Positions 36,570-45,819 of a stretch of DNA of 64,000 bases are shown piece after piece. Made by a program: the position numbers and the translations under genes. Under the pieces are notes generated by a model that did no database searches, was not told the DNA's origin, and was given only the letters and a program-made list of their open reading frames with translations. The first letter of the stretch is position 1. Each line of letters opens with the position of its first letter. This stretch comes from Pseudoalteromonas luteoviolacea (GTDB taxonomy: Bacteria > Pseudomonadota > Gammaproteobacteria > Enterobacterales > Alteromonadaceae): positions 868,001 to 932,000 of the forward strand of contig NZ_JWIC01000004.1 of NCBI RefSeq assembly GCF_000814765.1, given 5' to 3'.

Positions 36570-39089
36570 TTAAAAATTAAATGATGCTTTTGCGTATACA
36601 AATCGACCGTCAGTGTTATAAGCAGAGAACGCAGAATATGGGAATATCTGGTTAAAGTTACTAAACCCAATATTACCGACGGTATCTTGTGGGTATTGGT
36701 CAAACAAATTGTTTGCACCAACAGCAACACGCCACTGCTCAGTCATCTGATATGCCACTTCTACGTCTGTAATCCATTTTGCATCCAGTACTTCGTCTTT
36801 CTCGATTGTACTTGATGAGTCTGTTGTTTCGCCATAACGCGTTGCTTTCAACATTGCGGTCCAATCTTGGTATTGCCAAGTTGCTACAAGATTGAATTTG
36901 TCTTTAGGTGTACCATCTTCAAATCGAGCGATTTCTCTGCGTGCGAAGTATTGGTATTGGTCGCCCAAAGCTTCAAGTTCAGCTGGATTATCTTTAACGT
37001 GCGTGACTTCAGTATCATTTAAGTTAAGTGCAGCACTGACATTCAGTGTACCAAAGCCCGCTAAGTCGAAATTGTAGGTTGCTACAATATCTACACCTTG
37101 TGTACGAGAGTCAATTGCATTGGTAAAGTATCTAACACGTTGTACGTTGTGTTCTCCAGCACCTTTCAAAATATCTTCAACAGCATCGCCACTGAGGTTC
37201 TCTGATAGCACAATACGGTCATTAATATCGATACGATAAGCGTCTACAGTAAAGCTGAACGCGTCATATGTATAAATAAAACCCGCTGTCATATTGATTG
37301 ACTCTTCTGCATCTAGCGCTTTTGCACCAAGCGCTTGCGCAGCCGGAGTATCAACTGGGAACAGTCCTACTTCGTTCGGCACGCCATTTTCAAATACTGT
37401 ACTTACAGATTTATACGTAGATTGCGCCAATGAAGGGGCCCTAAATCCAGTACTCAGTGCACCTCTAAACGATAATGCTTCATTGAACTCATAACGTGAG
37501 GCAATTTTGCCTGTTAATGTGGAACCGAAGTCACTGTAGTCCTCGAATCGAGCTGCGACGACAAGGTTCCACTTTTCTGTCAAATAGGTATCAAGCTCTG
37601 TAAATAGTGCAATATTGTGGCGAGATGCATCAACGGCACTCGCTGGTGAAAAACCGGCCATGACTTGTGCGCCACCGGCTGCAACAGGAATGCCTTGGGC
37701 GTCTAGGACTGTCAGGTAAGAGGCTTCTTCGCCAGCTTTAATTTGGTAAGATTCATTGCGATATTCAGCCCCGAAGGTGATGAATACGTCTTCGTACAAA
37801 CCAAAGTCGAAGCTGCTTTTAGCGTCCAAGTTTAATACCAGTTGATCGTAAACTAAGGCACCATTGTCGAACTCAGTAGGGCTGTTTGCGCCCATAGAAG
37901 TATTTAAGCTATTGGTGACACCAAAGTTGAATTGGTTTCGGCCATAATTAACGCTGCTGTCTACATCCCAATCAGCAAGTTGTGAGGTCACCCCCATTGC
38001 GATGGCAAAGTCGTCTACTTGTGTGGTGATTTGAGGTAGAAATCCGTTTGCGTAGATCTCAACGACGTTTCTGCCATCTTGTGGGCGACGGAAAAAGCCA
38101 CCTGAGTTACCTTCACGTTCTGAGTAGCTACCAAAAGAGTAGAGCGATACTGTATCGCTGAGGTCATATCCTGCGTTGTAAAAGAAAGCGATATCTTCGA
38201 TATCCGCTTTACCAAACCTGTGGTTATACCGCTCGGCATCAAACTCTCTTGGGTCAAAGTTACCTGTATCGTCTTTGGCATACTGTGCTCTTGGGTCAAA
38301 TCCAGATCGGTTAGACGGCGCTTTGTTACGCATTTCAGCACTTAAATTTACAAACCCGTTGTCGCCAATTGGCAGGCCAATATTGCCACTTAACGTGCTT
38401 GTATTACCATCGCTCATACGGCGATCTTCACCCAGTTCAAAGGCAAGCTCGCCATTATCGTCTTGATATACACGTTCTAATTGTTTTGCCCCAGCCATTT
38501 GTGTGTCGTATTTACCATAGGTCAAGCTGAGTGAGCCACCTTCATCGGCATCTTTTAGTACGATATTGATCACGCCTGCAATGGCATCTGAACCGTACTG
38601 CGCCGCTGCACCATCTCTCAGTACTTCAATTCTTTTAATGGCAGCAGTGGGGATCATATTTAAGTCAACAGCGGACGAACCTCGGCCTACAGTGCCATTG
38701 AGGTTTAACAGCGCGCTTGAGTGGCGTCGTTTGCCATTGATCAATACAAGCGTGTGATCAGGTGCCAGGCCCCTTAATACGGCTGGGCGAGCGTGATCTG
38801 TACCATCTGCAAGTTGCGAATTAGGAAAGTTAAAGCTTGGAATGAGCGTCGTAAGCACTTGGCTTAATTCAAGCTGACCAGAGCTATTGATCTCTTCTAA
38901 GCTGATAATGTCTACAGGCACAGTACTTTCAGCAATACTGCGTAAGCTTCGTCTAGTGCCTGTGACTTCGATAACTTCTGGCTTTAATTCAGGAGACTGA
39001 CTTGAAGATGCCTGTGCTTTGATTGTGAAAGCAGGTGCAGAAGCTAATATCAGGCTGACTGACGCTGCCAAGAAGCTTGGTTTTAACAT
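36570..39089 (-). CDS. TonB-dependent outer-membrane receptor (large)
   Basis: An 839-residue receptor with a signal peptide (cleavage near QASS). TonB-box region EVIEVTGTRRS; plug ~40–170 with TTLIPSFNFPNS, RPAVLRGLAPDHTLVLINGK, RIEVLRDGAAAQYGSDAIAGVINI; then a barrel ending FVYAKASFNF with the terminal Phe. The plug belongs to the group with an LINGKRRH...L motif, often used for larger or organic ligands in marine bacteria. It is the nearest gene on the same strand upstream of the RiPP-like peptide gene (229-bp gap). I see no Fur-like box. Confidence 0.88.
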   Translation of the reverse strand: MLKPSFLAASVSLILASAPAFTIKAQASSSQSPELKPEVIEVTGTRRSLRSIAESTVPVDIISLEEINSSGQLELSQVLTTLIPSFNFPNSQLADGTDHARPAVLRGLAPDHTLVLINGKRRHSSALLNLNGTVGRGSSAVDLNMIPTAAIKRIEVLRDGAAAQYGSDAIAGVINIVLKDADEGGSLSLTYGKYDTQMAGAKQLERVYQDDNGELAFELGEDRRMSDGNTSTLSGNIGLPIGDNGFVNLSAEMRNKAPSNRSGFDPRAQYAKDDTGNFDPREFDAERYNHRFGKADIEDIAFFYNAGYDLSDTVSLYSFGSYSEREGNSGGFFRRPQDGRNVVEIYANGFLPQITTQVDDFAIAMGVTSQLADWDVDSSVNYGRNQFNFGVTNSLNTSMGANSPTEFDNGALVYDQLVLNLDAKSSFDFGLYEDVFITFGAEYRNESYQIKAGEEASYLTVLDAQGIPVAAGGAQVMAGFSPASAVDASRHNIALFTELDTYLTEKWNLVVAARFEDYSDFGSTLTGKIASRYEFNEALSFRGALSTGFRAPSLAQSTYKSVSTVFENGVPNEVGLFPVDTPAAQALGAKALDAEESINMTAGFIYTYDAFSFTVDAYRIDINDRIVLSENLSGDAVEDILKGAGEHNVQRVRYFTNAIDSRTQGVDIVATYNFDLAGFGTLNVSAALNLNDTEVTHVKDNPAELEALGDQYQYFARREIARFEDGTPKDKFNLVATWQYQDWTAMLKATRYGETTDSSSTIEKDEVLDAKWITDVEVAYQMTEQWRVAVGANNLFDQYPQDTVGNIGFSNFNQIFPYSAFSAYNTDGRFVYAKASFNF

Positions 39090-39361
39090 TGTATATCCTA
39101 GCGAGTTGATTTCGGTATTCTTAGAAGCTCAATGAATGAGGCTAATTTTTTATAGAGGAGGGGATACTAAAGAGTAATTTATGCGTCGTTAAATTCATTT
39201 TTGTTATAGTTTATAACTTCTAACTTTTAGCTATTTAATTAGAAAAATAATGCTACCACTTGGTTTCAAATAATTAATGAAATTAAATGGTTTGGTGTGT
39301 TTTGTAGTTAATTTTAACATTTATAATCTTAATATATTTGGAATAGATTATTATTTTTTAA

Positions 39362-40201
39362 CTACAACGATGCTTTGTATATTTTCTTAAAGCTTTCTTT
39401 ATATCGCCTTGATAAGTTAATTTCATCTCCTGAACTTAAGGTGATCACGCCATCGCCACTAGATACATAGCGTACAGACTCTACGGCTTGGTTATTGATG
39501 GCGAAACTACGATGAACGCGTGTTACATGACTATTCTGTAATTCAGAGCATAGACGGTTTAGTGTTTTTCTAATAGGGTAAACTCGGCCTTGGCTATGTA
39601 AATTTACGTAATTGCCACATGCTTCATACCACTCGATATCTGCTATTTTGACTTGGTATTCGTTGCCTTGTTTTTTAACGACAAATTGCGTGACTGGCCC
39701 AGTGGTTTCTTGCTGTTCAGGCGTATTGAGCTGTGTGTTCATTATCCACTTAGCGCTATGGTAGCAGACTAGAATACTAAAGTAAGTGAGCACATCCTTA
39801 CGGTATTCATAAATAAATTCAGTGAAGTAATTTCCAAAGTCATAGTCTCCTCCAAGTAAGGTGTATACGCTGTGTCGGCATAAGACCATAAGCAGCACAT
39901 GACTCATAGAAAATAAAAAAGAGATACAGATGTGAATAGTGAGCTGCTTCAAAAGTCCACTCGCACGAGGCGGAAATCGCTTGAAAACAATAAATAGTAC
40001 TGGCAGCAATAAGCATAATGATAGGGCACTTGAGTATTGCCAAACGAAGGGCTCCCAAAGTTGGATTGTTGGTGTGCCATTTCTATTGTGATCTGTCCAA
40101 TGTGAAAGTGCATTGATGGTATTGTTAATCAAAACGTAGAGCACAATGGCTGCGTAGCCACAGTACGTTGTATGTTGCTTTATGATTTTTGTTATCCACA
40201 T
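39362..40201 (-). CDS. Membrane-bound LytTR-type transcription regulator
   Basis: A 279-residue protein with four hydrophobic segments in the first ~155 residues and a LytTR DNA-binding domain at the C-terminus (~175–277: IADIEWYEACGNYVNLHSQG, then THVTRVHRSFAINN-like strands and LSRRYKESFKKIY). No receiver domain. Such proteins bind DNA from the membrane and often control a neighbouring gene; the divergent acyltransferase gene 117 bases away is the obvious target. Confidence 0.87.
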   Translation of the reverse strand: MWITKIIKQHTTYCGYAAIVLYVLINNTINALSHWTDHNRNGTPTIQLWEPFVWQYSSALSLCLLLPVLFIVFKRFPPRASGLLKQLTIHICISFLFSMSHVLLMVLCRHSVYTLLGGDYDFGNYFTEFIYEYRKDVLTYFSILVCYHSAKWIMNTQLNTPEQQETTGPVTQFVVKKQGNEYQVKIADIEWYEACGNYVNLHSQGRVYPIRKTLNRLCSELQNSHVTRVHRSFAINNQAVESVRYVSSGDGVITLSSGDEINLSRRYKESFKKIYKASL

Positions 40202-40318
40202 CTCAACTTATCCCTAATTCCCACCGCTTATCACTATATCCATGCATTTCAATAAGCTGGGTGATTTACTTGGAGCATTATTTAAACATATAAACACTTT
40301 AATGTAATCGGAGGATGT

Positions 40319-41488
40319 GTGACTGAGTTGAACTTCTCTCGGCAGTGGTATTTAGACTGGGTAAGAGTGTGGGCGTTTGCAGTACTCATTTTATACCATG
40401 TCGGGATGTACTATGTAGAAGGGTGGGCGTTTCATATTAAAAGCGCGAGTACTTCTGTGTTATTACAAGATTTGATGTTGTTAACTAACCCTTGGCGAAT
40501 GTCTTTATTGTTTTTTATTTCGGGCATTGTCTTTGCTTACTGCGAACGAAAGATGTCGACGTGGGGTCTGTTGAAGGCGAAGTTTATCCGTTTGTTTATA
40601 CCGTTGGTATTTTCCATGTATATCGTGGTAGCGCCGCAATTGTATCTAGAGGTGTCTAACAAGGGGTTGATAGATATGACATTCATTGAGTTTTGGTTTG
40701 TTTATATCAACCCCAACACGATGCTATTACCTGAATATCAATCTATCATTGGGTTATTAACATGGAATCACCTTTGGTTTTTAGCATATTTGTGGACGTA
40801 TTGCGTGTGCTTATTGCTTATCTTTAAACTGCTTCCCGTTCACCATTTCTTTCAGTCATGCCTAACGCGATTATCGCCAGCGTTTGCATTTGTGCTTGTG
40901 GTCAGTGTTATTTTTGGTGTGTGGATCAGTCTGCGAGCCCACTATCCTTCAACACATGCATTGACTGATGATTGGTATAATCATGGGAAGTACTTTTTCG
41001 TTTTTTTTGCTGGGTATTGCTATGCGCTATCGCCTCAGCTTAAAGCCAGTGTGATTGCGAAGCGCCATATGTTATTGATACTCGCCTTGATAGGGTATGG
41101 CTTTATCATTTTGGATAAGCACGGTTATTTGTACTGGCTCACGCAGTATTTCGATACGAGCATATGGGTTAAAACCTTCTATGGCGTGATACTCAGCATC
41201 AATCATTGGGCATGGATACTGATGTTGCTCGGTTATGGTGCAAAGCATTGGGATAAATCTAGTGATAGGCTTGCGTACGCAACTGGGGCTATTTTACCTT
41301 GGTATATATTACACCAAACGCTCATTATGATTGCTGCTGTTTGGCTAAAGCCCTATGGCATACCGATCCTTTACGAGGGAATATTGATTGTGTTATTGAC
41401 TGTGATGGGGTGCTATATGGGGTATGAGATTATAAAGCGCTCTGGTCCAGTTAAAATACTTTTTGGATTACCTTGTCTATTTAAATAG
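40319..41488 (+). CDS. Acyltransferase 3 / OpgC-like membrane protein
   Basis: A 389-residue inner-membrane protein with about ten hydrophobic segments. The acyltransferase-3 start is clear: YLDWVRVWAFAVLILYHVGM contains the conserved Arg and His, followed by WRMSLLFFISGI. Members acylate sugars, lipids or periplasmic glucans; the mid-region resembles OpgC/MdoC. Starts at GTG 40319, four bases after GGAGG. Divergent from the LytTR regulator. The acceptor molecule is unknown. Confidence 0.83.
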   Translation: MTELNFSRQWYLDWVRVWAFAVLILYHVGMYYVEGWAFHIKSASTSVLLQDLMLLTNPWRMSLLFFISGIVFAYCERKMSTWGLLKAKFIRLFIPLVFSMYIVVAPQLYLEVSNKGLIDMTFIEFWFVYINPNTMLLPEYQSIIGLLTWNHLWFLAYLWTYCVCLLLIFKLLPVHHFFQSCLTRLSPAFAFVLVVSVIFGVWISLRAHYPSTHALTDDWYNHGKYFFVFFAGYCYALSPQLKASVIAKRHMLLILALIGYGFIILDKHGYLYWLTQYFDTSIWVKTFYGVILSINHWAWILMLLGYGAKHWDKSSDRLAYATGAILPWYILHQTLIMIAAVWLKPYGIPILYEGILIVLLTVMGCYMGYEIIKRSGPVKILFGLPCLFK

Positions 41489-41528
41489 GTTTACATGGCG
41501 CCAGCGACATGGCTGGCGTACATCACAT

Positions 41529-41759
41529 TCACAGACTTTTGATTTTTTTATCGACCTGATAGCCTTCGTCCGTTACGATCTTTTCAAGCACGGCAACACG
41601 GTCTTTTAAATGGGCAATTTCAGTTTTTAGTTGGTCACTTTCCTGTTTGTTGATGCCGCTTTGTTTCTTGGCATGCAAATACTTACTGTATAAATCGCTT
41701 ATTACACCAAACCCAACGCTCACTAGTACGATTAAAAACACCATAGTAGTACCCGACAT
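41529..41759 (-). CDS. Small membrane protein with coiled coil, PspB-like
   Basis: A 76-residue protein: one hydrophobic segment (~5–22) and then a helical, charged region with a LKTEIAHLKDRVAVLEKIV heptad pattern, like the C-terminal coiled coil of PspB (phage shock protein B). No pspA, pspC or pspF is in the window. I chose the ATG at 41759 with AAGGAGA eight bases upstream. Confidence 0.7.
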   Translation of the reverse strand: MSGTTMVFLIVLVSVGFGVISDLYSKYLHAKKQSGINKQESDQLKTEIAHLKDRVAVLEKIVTDEGYQVDKKIKSL

Positions 41760-41878
41760 AAGACCAATCTCCTTAACTTGATTTGCTTTAATCATAGTTG
41801 ATATTTGTGTTGAGTATAGTGACAAGTGTCAGATTAAATGTAAGAGAAAATGAACAAGAGAAAACGACAGAGCGTGCT

Positions 41879-41911
41879 TTGCTATACCCATGGTGAACTA
41901 GGGTATAGCAA
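41879..41911. terminator. 11-bp hairpin after queC
   Basis: TTGCTATACCC, an 11-base loop, then GGGTATAGCAA, twelve bases beyond the queC stop. No T-run follows on the queC strand, so termination is plausible but not certain. Confidence 0.55.
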
Positions 41912-41923
41912 TTTTAGAGGGGG

Positions 41924-42580
41924 TTACTCGTAAACTAGTGGGTCTGTTGCATTATTAAGCTCAAATGCTTCTAAGCGCTCTTGGCATGCACCACATTTAC
42001 CACACGCTTTTTCACGGCCATTATAGCAGGTCCATGTATGGCTATAGTCTAAGCCCATTTTTAGACCGTCAGTTAATATATCTATCTTAGTGTTATTTAA
42101 ATAAGGGCATACAATTGCAACTTCATCATAATTAGCAATGCGGCATACGTCGTCCATTTTTTTCACAAACTCAGGTCTGCAATCAGGGTAGATAGCGTGG
42201 TCGCCTGAATGCGCACCATAAAACACTTTGTTGGCTTTTAAAGAGACCGCATAGCCAACTGCCAGTGAAAGCAAAATCATGTTGCGATTAGGCACTATGG
42301 TGCTTTTCATGCTTTCTTCTTCGTAGTGGCCTTCAGGCACTTCGATGTCATCGGTTAGCGATGAGCCTGCAAGAAGCTGGTTGATTGCAGATATATCAAC
42401 AATTTTATGTGCTACGTTTAAACTGTCACAGACATTTTTAGCGACTTCTAACTCTTTAACATGTCGTTGTCCATAGTTAAAAGACAGCGCATAGACTTCA
42501 TGACCCTCTTGTAGGGCTTTGTTTAGCACGGTGTAAGAATCCATGCCACCAGAATAGATAACAACGACTTTTTCGCTCAT
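41924..42580 (-). CDS. queC: 7-cyano-7-deazaguanine synthase
   Basis: A 218-residue ATP-dependent enzyme making preQ0 from 7-carboxy-7-deazaguanine for queuosine tRNA modification. PP-loop [13 protein letters not shown] (~7–19), YGQRHVKE, and the zinc-binding Cys cluster near the C-terminus (C-x9-[25 protein letters not shown]). Divergent from queE, another step of the same pathway. Confidence 0.96.
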   Translation of the reverse strand: MSEKVVVIYSGGMDSYTVLNKALQEGHEVYALSFNYGQRHVKELEVAKNVCDSLNVAHKIVDISAINQLLAGSSLTDDIEVPEGHYEEESMKSTIVPNRNMILLSLAVGYAVSLKANKVFYGAHSGDHAIYPDCRPEFVKKMDDVCRIANYDEVAIVCPYLNNTKIDILTDGLKMGLDYSHTWTCYNGREKACGKCGACQERLEAFELNNATDPLVYE

Positions 42581-42726
42581 TAGAGATACCTCGGATAAAT
42601 GCCTCAGGTTTTGCCTCGATTTTAATAGAGGTTTGCTTCAGGGCGCGATATACTACACGGCCGCTGAAAAAATGACAATTTTAGCAGGTTATTTTCGCAA
42701 AATATATTGAGTAGTTTGGAGCTGTT

Positions 42727-43392
42727 TTGTACAAGATTAATGAAGTTTTTGAAACCATCCAAGGTGAAGCAAGCTTTACGGGTACCCCCTCTATTTTTGT
42801 TCGCTTACAAGGTTGCCCGGTGGGCTGCGCTTGGTGTGATACAAAGCAGACATGGGATGTGAACCCCACATATTTGGTAAGCTTGGATAAAACAGTTGAG
42901 AAAAAAGCTGACTCAGAGTGGTGGGCCAATGCAACGCCACAAGAAATAATCGCTATTTTTGAAGCGCGTAACTATACTGCGAAACATATCGTTATCACTG
43001 GTGGCGAGCCTTGCATGTATGACCTAAATGATCTGTGTAACACCTTGCACCAAGCTGGATATACTACACAAGTTGAAACCAGTGGTACATTTGAGGTGCT
43101 TGTACCAAAGGAAACGTGGGTAACCGTGTCTCCTAAAATAAATATGCGTGGCGGGTATGATGTATTGACATCAGCTATGCAAAGAGCCGATGAAATTAAA
43201 CATCCTGTCGCGATGCAAAAGCACATTGACGAACTTGAAGCCTTGTTTGAGCAAACAGGTGTAAGGCCTAAATTGATTTACTTGCAGCCGATAAGTCAAA
43301 AAGCGAAGGCAACCAAATTAGCCATAGACACATGCGTTAAGAAAAACTGGCGCTTATCAATTCAAGTGCACAAGTATATCGGTATTAATTAG
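42727..43392 (+). CDS. queE: 7-carboxy-7-deazaguanine synthase (radical SAM)
   Basis: A 221-residue radical-SAM enzyme converting carboxy-tetrahydropterin to 7-carboxy-7-deazaguanine. The iron-sulfur motif is Cys30-x3-Cys34-x2-Cys37 in QGCPVGCAWCDTK. The N-terminus INEVFETIQGEASFTG is typical. Starts at TTG 42727, with GGAG five bases upstream and no suitable ATG. Confidence 0.95.
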   Translation: MYKINEVFETIQGEASFTGTPSIFVRLQGCPVGCAWCDTKQTWDVNPTYLVSLDKTVEKKADSEWWANATPQEIIAIFEARNYTAKHIVITGGEPCMYDLNDLCNTLHQAGYTTQVETSGTFEVLVPKETWVTVSPKINMRGGYDVLTSAMQRADEIKHPVAMQKHIDELEALFEQTGVRPKLIYLQPISQKAKATKLAIDTCVKKNWRLSIQVHKYIGIN

Positions 43393-43465
43393 TGCTAAGG
43401 TCAGAGGCTTGGCTTTGTGTGTCTCGGCTTTTGAGTGGGGATATAATTGGCTAGAACATGGAATG

Positions 43466-43489
43466 AAAGCGGCAGCACGCCGCTTTTTT
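43466..43489 (+). terminator. Terminator between queE and the binding-protein gene
   Basis: AAAGCGGC AGCAC GCCGCTTT with a run of Ts on the plus strand; it lies between the convergent genes. Confidence 0.85.
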
Positions 43490-43490
43490 G

Positions 43491-44393
43491 TTAATAGCAC
43501 TCAGAGCTGCCCATTTCAATAATACGCTCGGTTTCACCGCTGTTATTGAAGATATAAAGCCCTTTGTTGATATCGTTAAGAACACTGCGCCAAGTTTTTT
43601 TCTTTTTACTCAACGCAAAAAACAGATTGTTGTATCGAAGTGCAGGCTCAACGTCTTCAAGTGCACGCAGTAATGTCACTTTTTCAGACTTAGACAGGTT
43701 TGAATAACTGACGGTAAAACGTAGCACTTTAGGGTCGCCAATGATCAAATCTACGCGTTTGCCGACTAAAAGTTTAACTAACTGTAAGTCATCGACTGCT
43801 TTCACAATCACAAATTCTTCATTGTCCATCATGGCATCAAACTCTGGTGTATTTTGATATCCTCTTACAACGCCAATCGTGGTGCCTTTGAGGTCGTTTA
43901 AATTACCTGTAAATTTATCCCGCTCGCCTCGACGTTTAAGAAAACCAATCTCACCACCAGGGTAGGCATTTGACAATGCCAGTAACTCCCTTCTCGTTTT
44001 GCCTGGGAAGTTATCAGAGGGCGACGCATCTTCAATAAAATATTCGGGGAACAATATATCAGCCTGGCCTGATTCGGCGGCTTTAACAGCACGTGCCCAA
44101 GGCAAAAACTCGACATAAACGGGGTAACCTTGATCGACCAGCAGTGAGATAGTGAATTGAAATACCCACCCTTTATTACATAACTGGTCGCCGATATAAG
44201 GTGGCCAATCTAGGGTGACCAAGTGTAATTGGTCTTTGGTGGGGTTTTTACTAAATAAGTAGCCATTTTTATGTGGCTCGCCGACGATCATTTGATATTG
44301 GCCAGACTTAAAAAAGCCAACTTGTAAGCTTGCATTAGCAAGTGTGGAAAACAGAATGAAGTAGCCAATGAGAAGGCTTATTACGAATTTCAT
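43491..44393 (-). CDS. Periplasmic substrate-binding protein, family 3 (SBP_bac_3-like)
   Basis: A 300-residue exported protein with signal peptide ending near LANA|SL. Domain start LVTLDWPPYIGDQL, then FLPWARAVKAAESGQADILF and later LKGTTIGVVRGYQ and VDLIIGDPKVL give the two-lobed amino-acid-binding-protein pattern. Stand-alone proteins like this, without transporter genes, often serve sensing or are of unknown ligand. One Cys pair (QLCNKG, SSECY) may form a disulfide. Confidence 0.82.
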   Translation of the reverse strand: MKFVISLLIGYFILFSTLANASLQVGFFKSGQYQMIVGEPHKNGYLFSKNPTKDQLHLVTLDWPPYIGDQLCNKGWVFQFTISLLVDQGYPVYVEFLPWARAVKAAESGQADILFPEYFIEDASPSDNFPGKTRRELLALSNAYPGGEIGFLKRRGERDKFTGNLNDLKGTTIGVVRGYQNTPEFDAMMDNEEFVIVKAVDDLQLVKLLVGKRVDLIIGDPKVLRFTVSYSNLSKSEKVTLLRALEDVEPALRYNNLFFALSKKKKTWRSVLNDINKGLYIFNNSGETERIIEMGSSECY

Positions 44394-44629
44394 GTGACTA
44401 AATCCTATCCATACATACTGCGTTACTTCAGCTCGGGTACGCGATCAGAAAATAAGTAAATCGAGGCATGCTTGAATTAAATTGCCTTGTTATACATCGA
44501 TAATACGATCTTTTCGACACGCTGATATCACCTCTTGACCTACAAAAGATACATGAGCCGAGTGACTGCTTGTTTTATTTACTTAGTCTAGTCAGAATAT
44601 TGAGAAAGGTGAAAGAGAAAGTGGCAGAT

Positions 44630-44658
44630 AAAAAAGCCAGCGAATCGCAGGCTTTTTT
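44630..44658 (-). terminator. Terminator of cysK
   Basis: AAAAAAGCC and GGCTTTTTT around an 11-base loop, 14 bases past the cysK stop. Confidence 0.75.
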
Positions 44659-44672
44659 GATTTATATTTTGT

Positions 44673-45641
44673 TTACTGAACTAGCTCTTGCTCGCTGAAC
44701 TCATCAGCAAACATGGGGCTTGAAAGGTAACGTTCAGTCGCACTTGGTAAAATTACTACGATGTTTTTGTCCGCATTTTCTGGTCTTTCAGCAATACGTT
44801 TTGCAGCAACAACTGCCGCACCAGAAGAAATACCGACAAGGATACCTTCGTCTTTCATTAATTGGTGTGCCATAGCAATCGCATCTTCGTTAGAGACTTG
44901 CTCCGCACCATCAATCAGTTCTAAATCTAAGTTACCAGGGATGAAACCTGCACCGATACCTTGGATCTTGTGTGGACCAGGCTTAACTTCTTCACCAGCA
45001 AGTGTCTGTGAAATAACAGGAGAATCGCTAGGCTCTACAGCAATAGACTTAACATCTAAGCCCTTTTCTGTTTTTAAGAAACGGCTAACACCTGAAATAG
45101 TACCGCCAGTACCAACACCTGCTACGAAGTAGTCGATATTGCCTTCTAGCGCATCGAAAATCTCAGGACCTGTTGTTTCGAAGTGGATTTTCGGGTTAGC
45201 TGGGTTTTCAAACTGCTGTAAAAGTACGTACTTCTCAGGATCGCTTGCTAAGATTTCGTTCGCTTTTTCAATTGCGCCTTTCATGCCCTTAGCACCTTCT
45301 GTCAGTACTAAGTTTGCGCCTAATGCTTTTAACAGCTTACGGCGCTCAAGGCTCATTGTATTTGGCATAGTCAGTGTCAGCTTATAACCACGAGATGCAG
45401 CAACAAATGCTAATGCAATACCTGTGTTACCTGAAGTTGGCTCGATTAGTTCTTTACCTTCACCAAGTAAACCTTGCTTTTCAGCTTCCCAAATCATAGA
45501 AGCGCCGATACGGCATTTTACGCTAAAACTTGGGTTGCGTGATTCAACTTTGGCGTAAACGTTGCCACCGGTAACACGGTTTAGTTTAACGATTGGCGTT
45601 TGGCCTATTGCTAGGCTGTTATCTGAAAATACTTTAGACAT
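44673..45641 (-). CDS. cysK: Cysteine synthase A (O-acetylserine sulfhydrylase)
   Basis: A 322-residue PLP enzyme forming cysteine from O-acetylserine and sulfide. PLP lysine Lys42 in SFSVKCRIG; substrate loop [10 protein letters not shown] (~68–77); phosphate-binding VGTGGTISG. The CysK C-terminal extension is present. Monocistronic. A GCTATAAG/CTTATAGC inverted repeat (45734–45762) lies upstream and may be regulatory. Confidence 0.96.
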   Translation of the reverse strand: MSKVFSDNSLAIGQTPIVKLNRVTGGNVYAKVESRNPSFSVKCRIGASMIWEAEKQGLLGEGKELIEPTSGNTGIALAFVAASRGYKLTLTMPNTMSLERRKLLKALGANLVLTEGAKGMKGAIEKANEILASDPEKYVLLQQFENPANPKIHFETTGPEIFDALEGNIDYFVAGVGTGGTISGVSRFLKTEKGLDVKSIAVEPSDSPVISQTLAGEEVKPGPHKIQGIGAGFIPGNLDLELIDGAEQVSNEDAIAMAHQLMKDEGILVGISSGAAVVAAKRIAERPENADKNIVVILPSATERYLSSPMFADEFSEQELVQ

Positions 45642-45778
45642 AATGTTCCCTTGAATTGAGCTTAGGACTATTTCGTAATGTTTAATATAGCCACACTTTA
45701 CTGGTCATATAACAAAACAAGAAGTAAAGAATGGCTATAAGATATATTAAAAAAGCTTATAGCTAGAATGAATAAAAA

Positions 45779-45815
45779 ACAAGCTGTTAATTACTCAAAG
45801 TAATTAACAGCTTGT
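45779..45815 (-). terminator. Terminator of the DUF5916 gene
   Basis: A 16-bp perfect stem (ACAAGCTGTTAATTAC and complement) with a five-base loop, then TTTTTTATTC on the minus strand. Confidence 0.92.
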
Positions 45816-45819
45816 GTCA

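Noticed and set aside
36371..36730. 119-codon minus-strand frame at the end of the TonB receptor gene
   Set aside because: It mostly overlaps the receptor gene in another frame and has no start context.
41529..41759. Full phage-shock operon
   Set aside because: Only one PspB-like gene is present; no pspA, pspC or pspF nearby.
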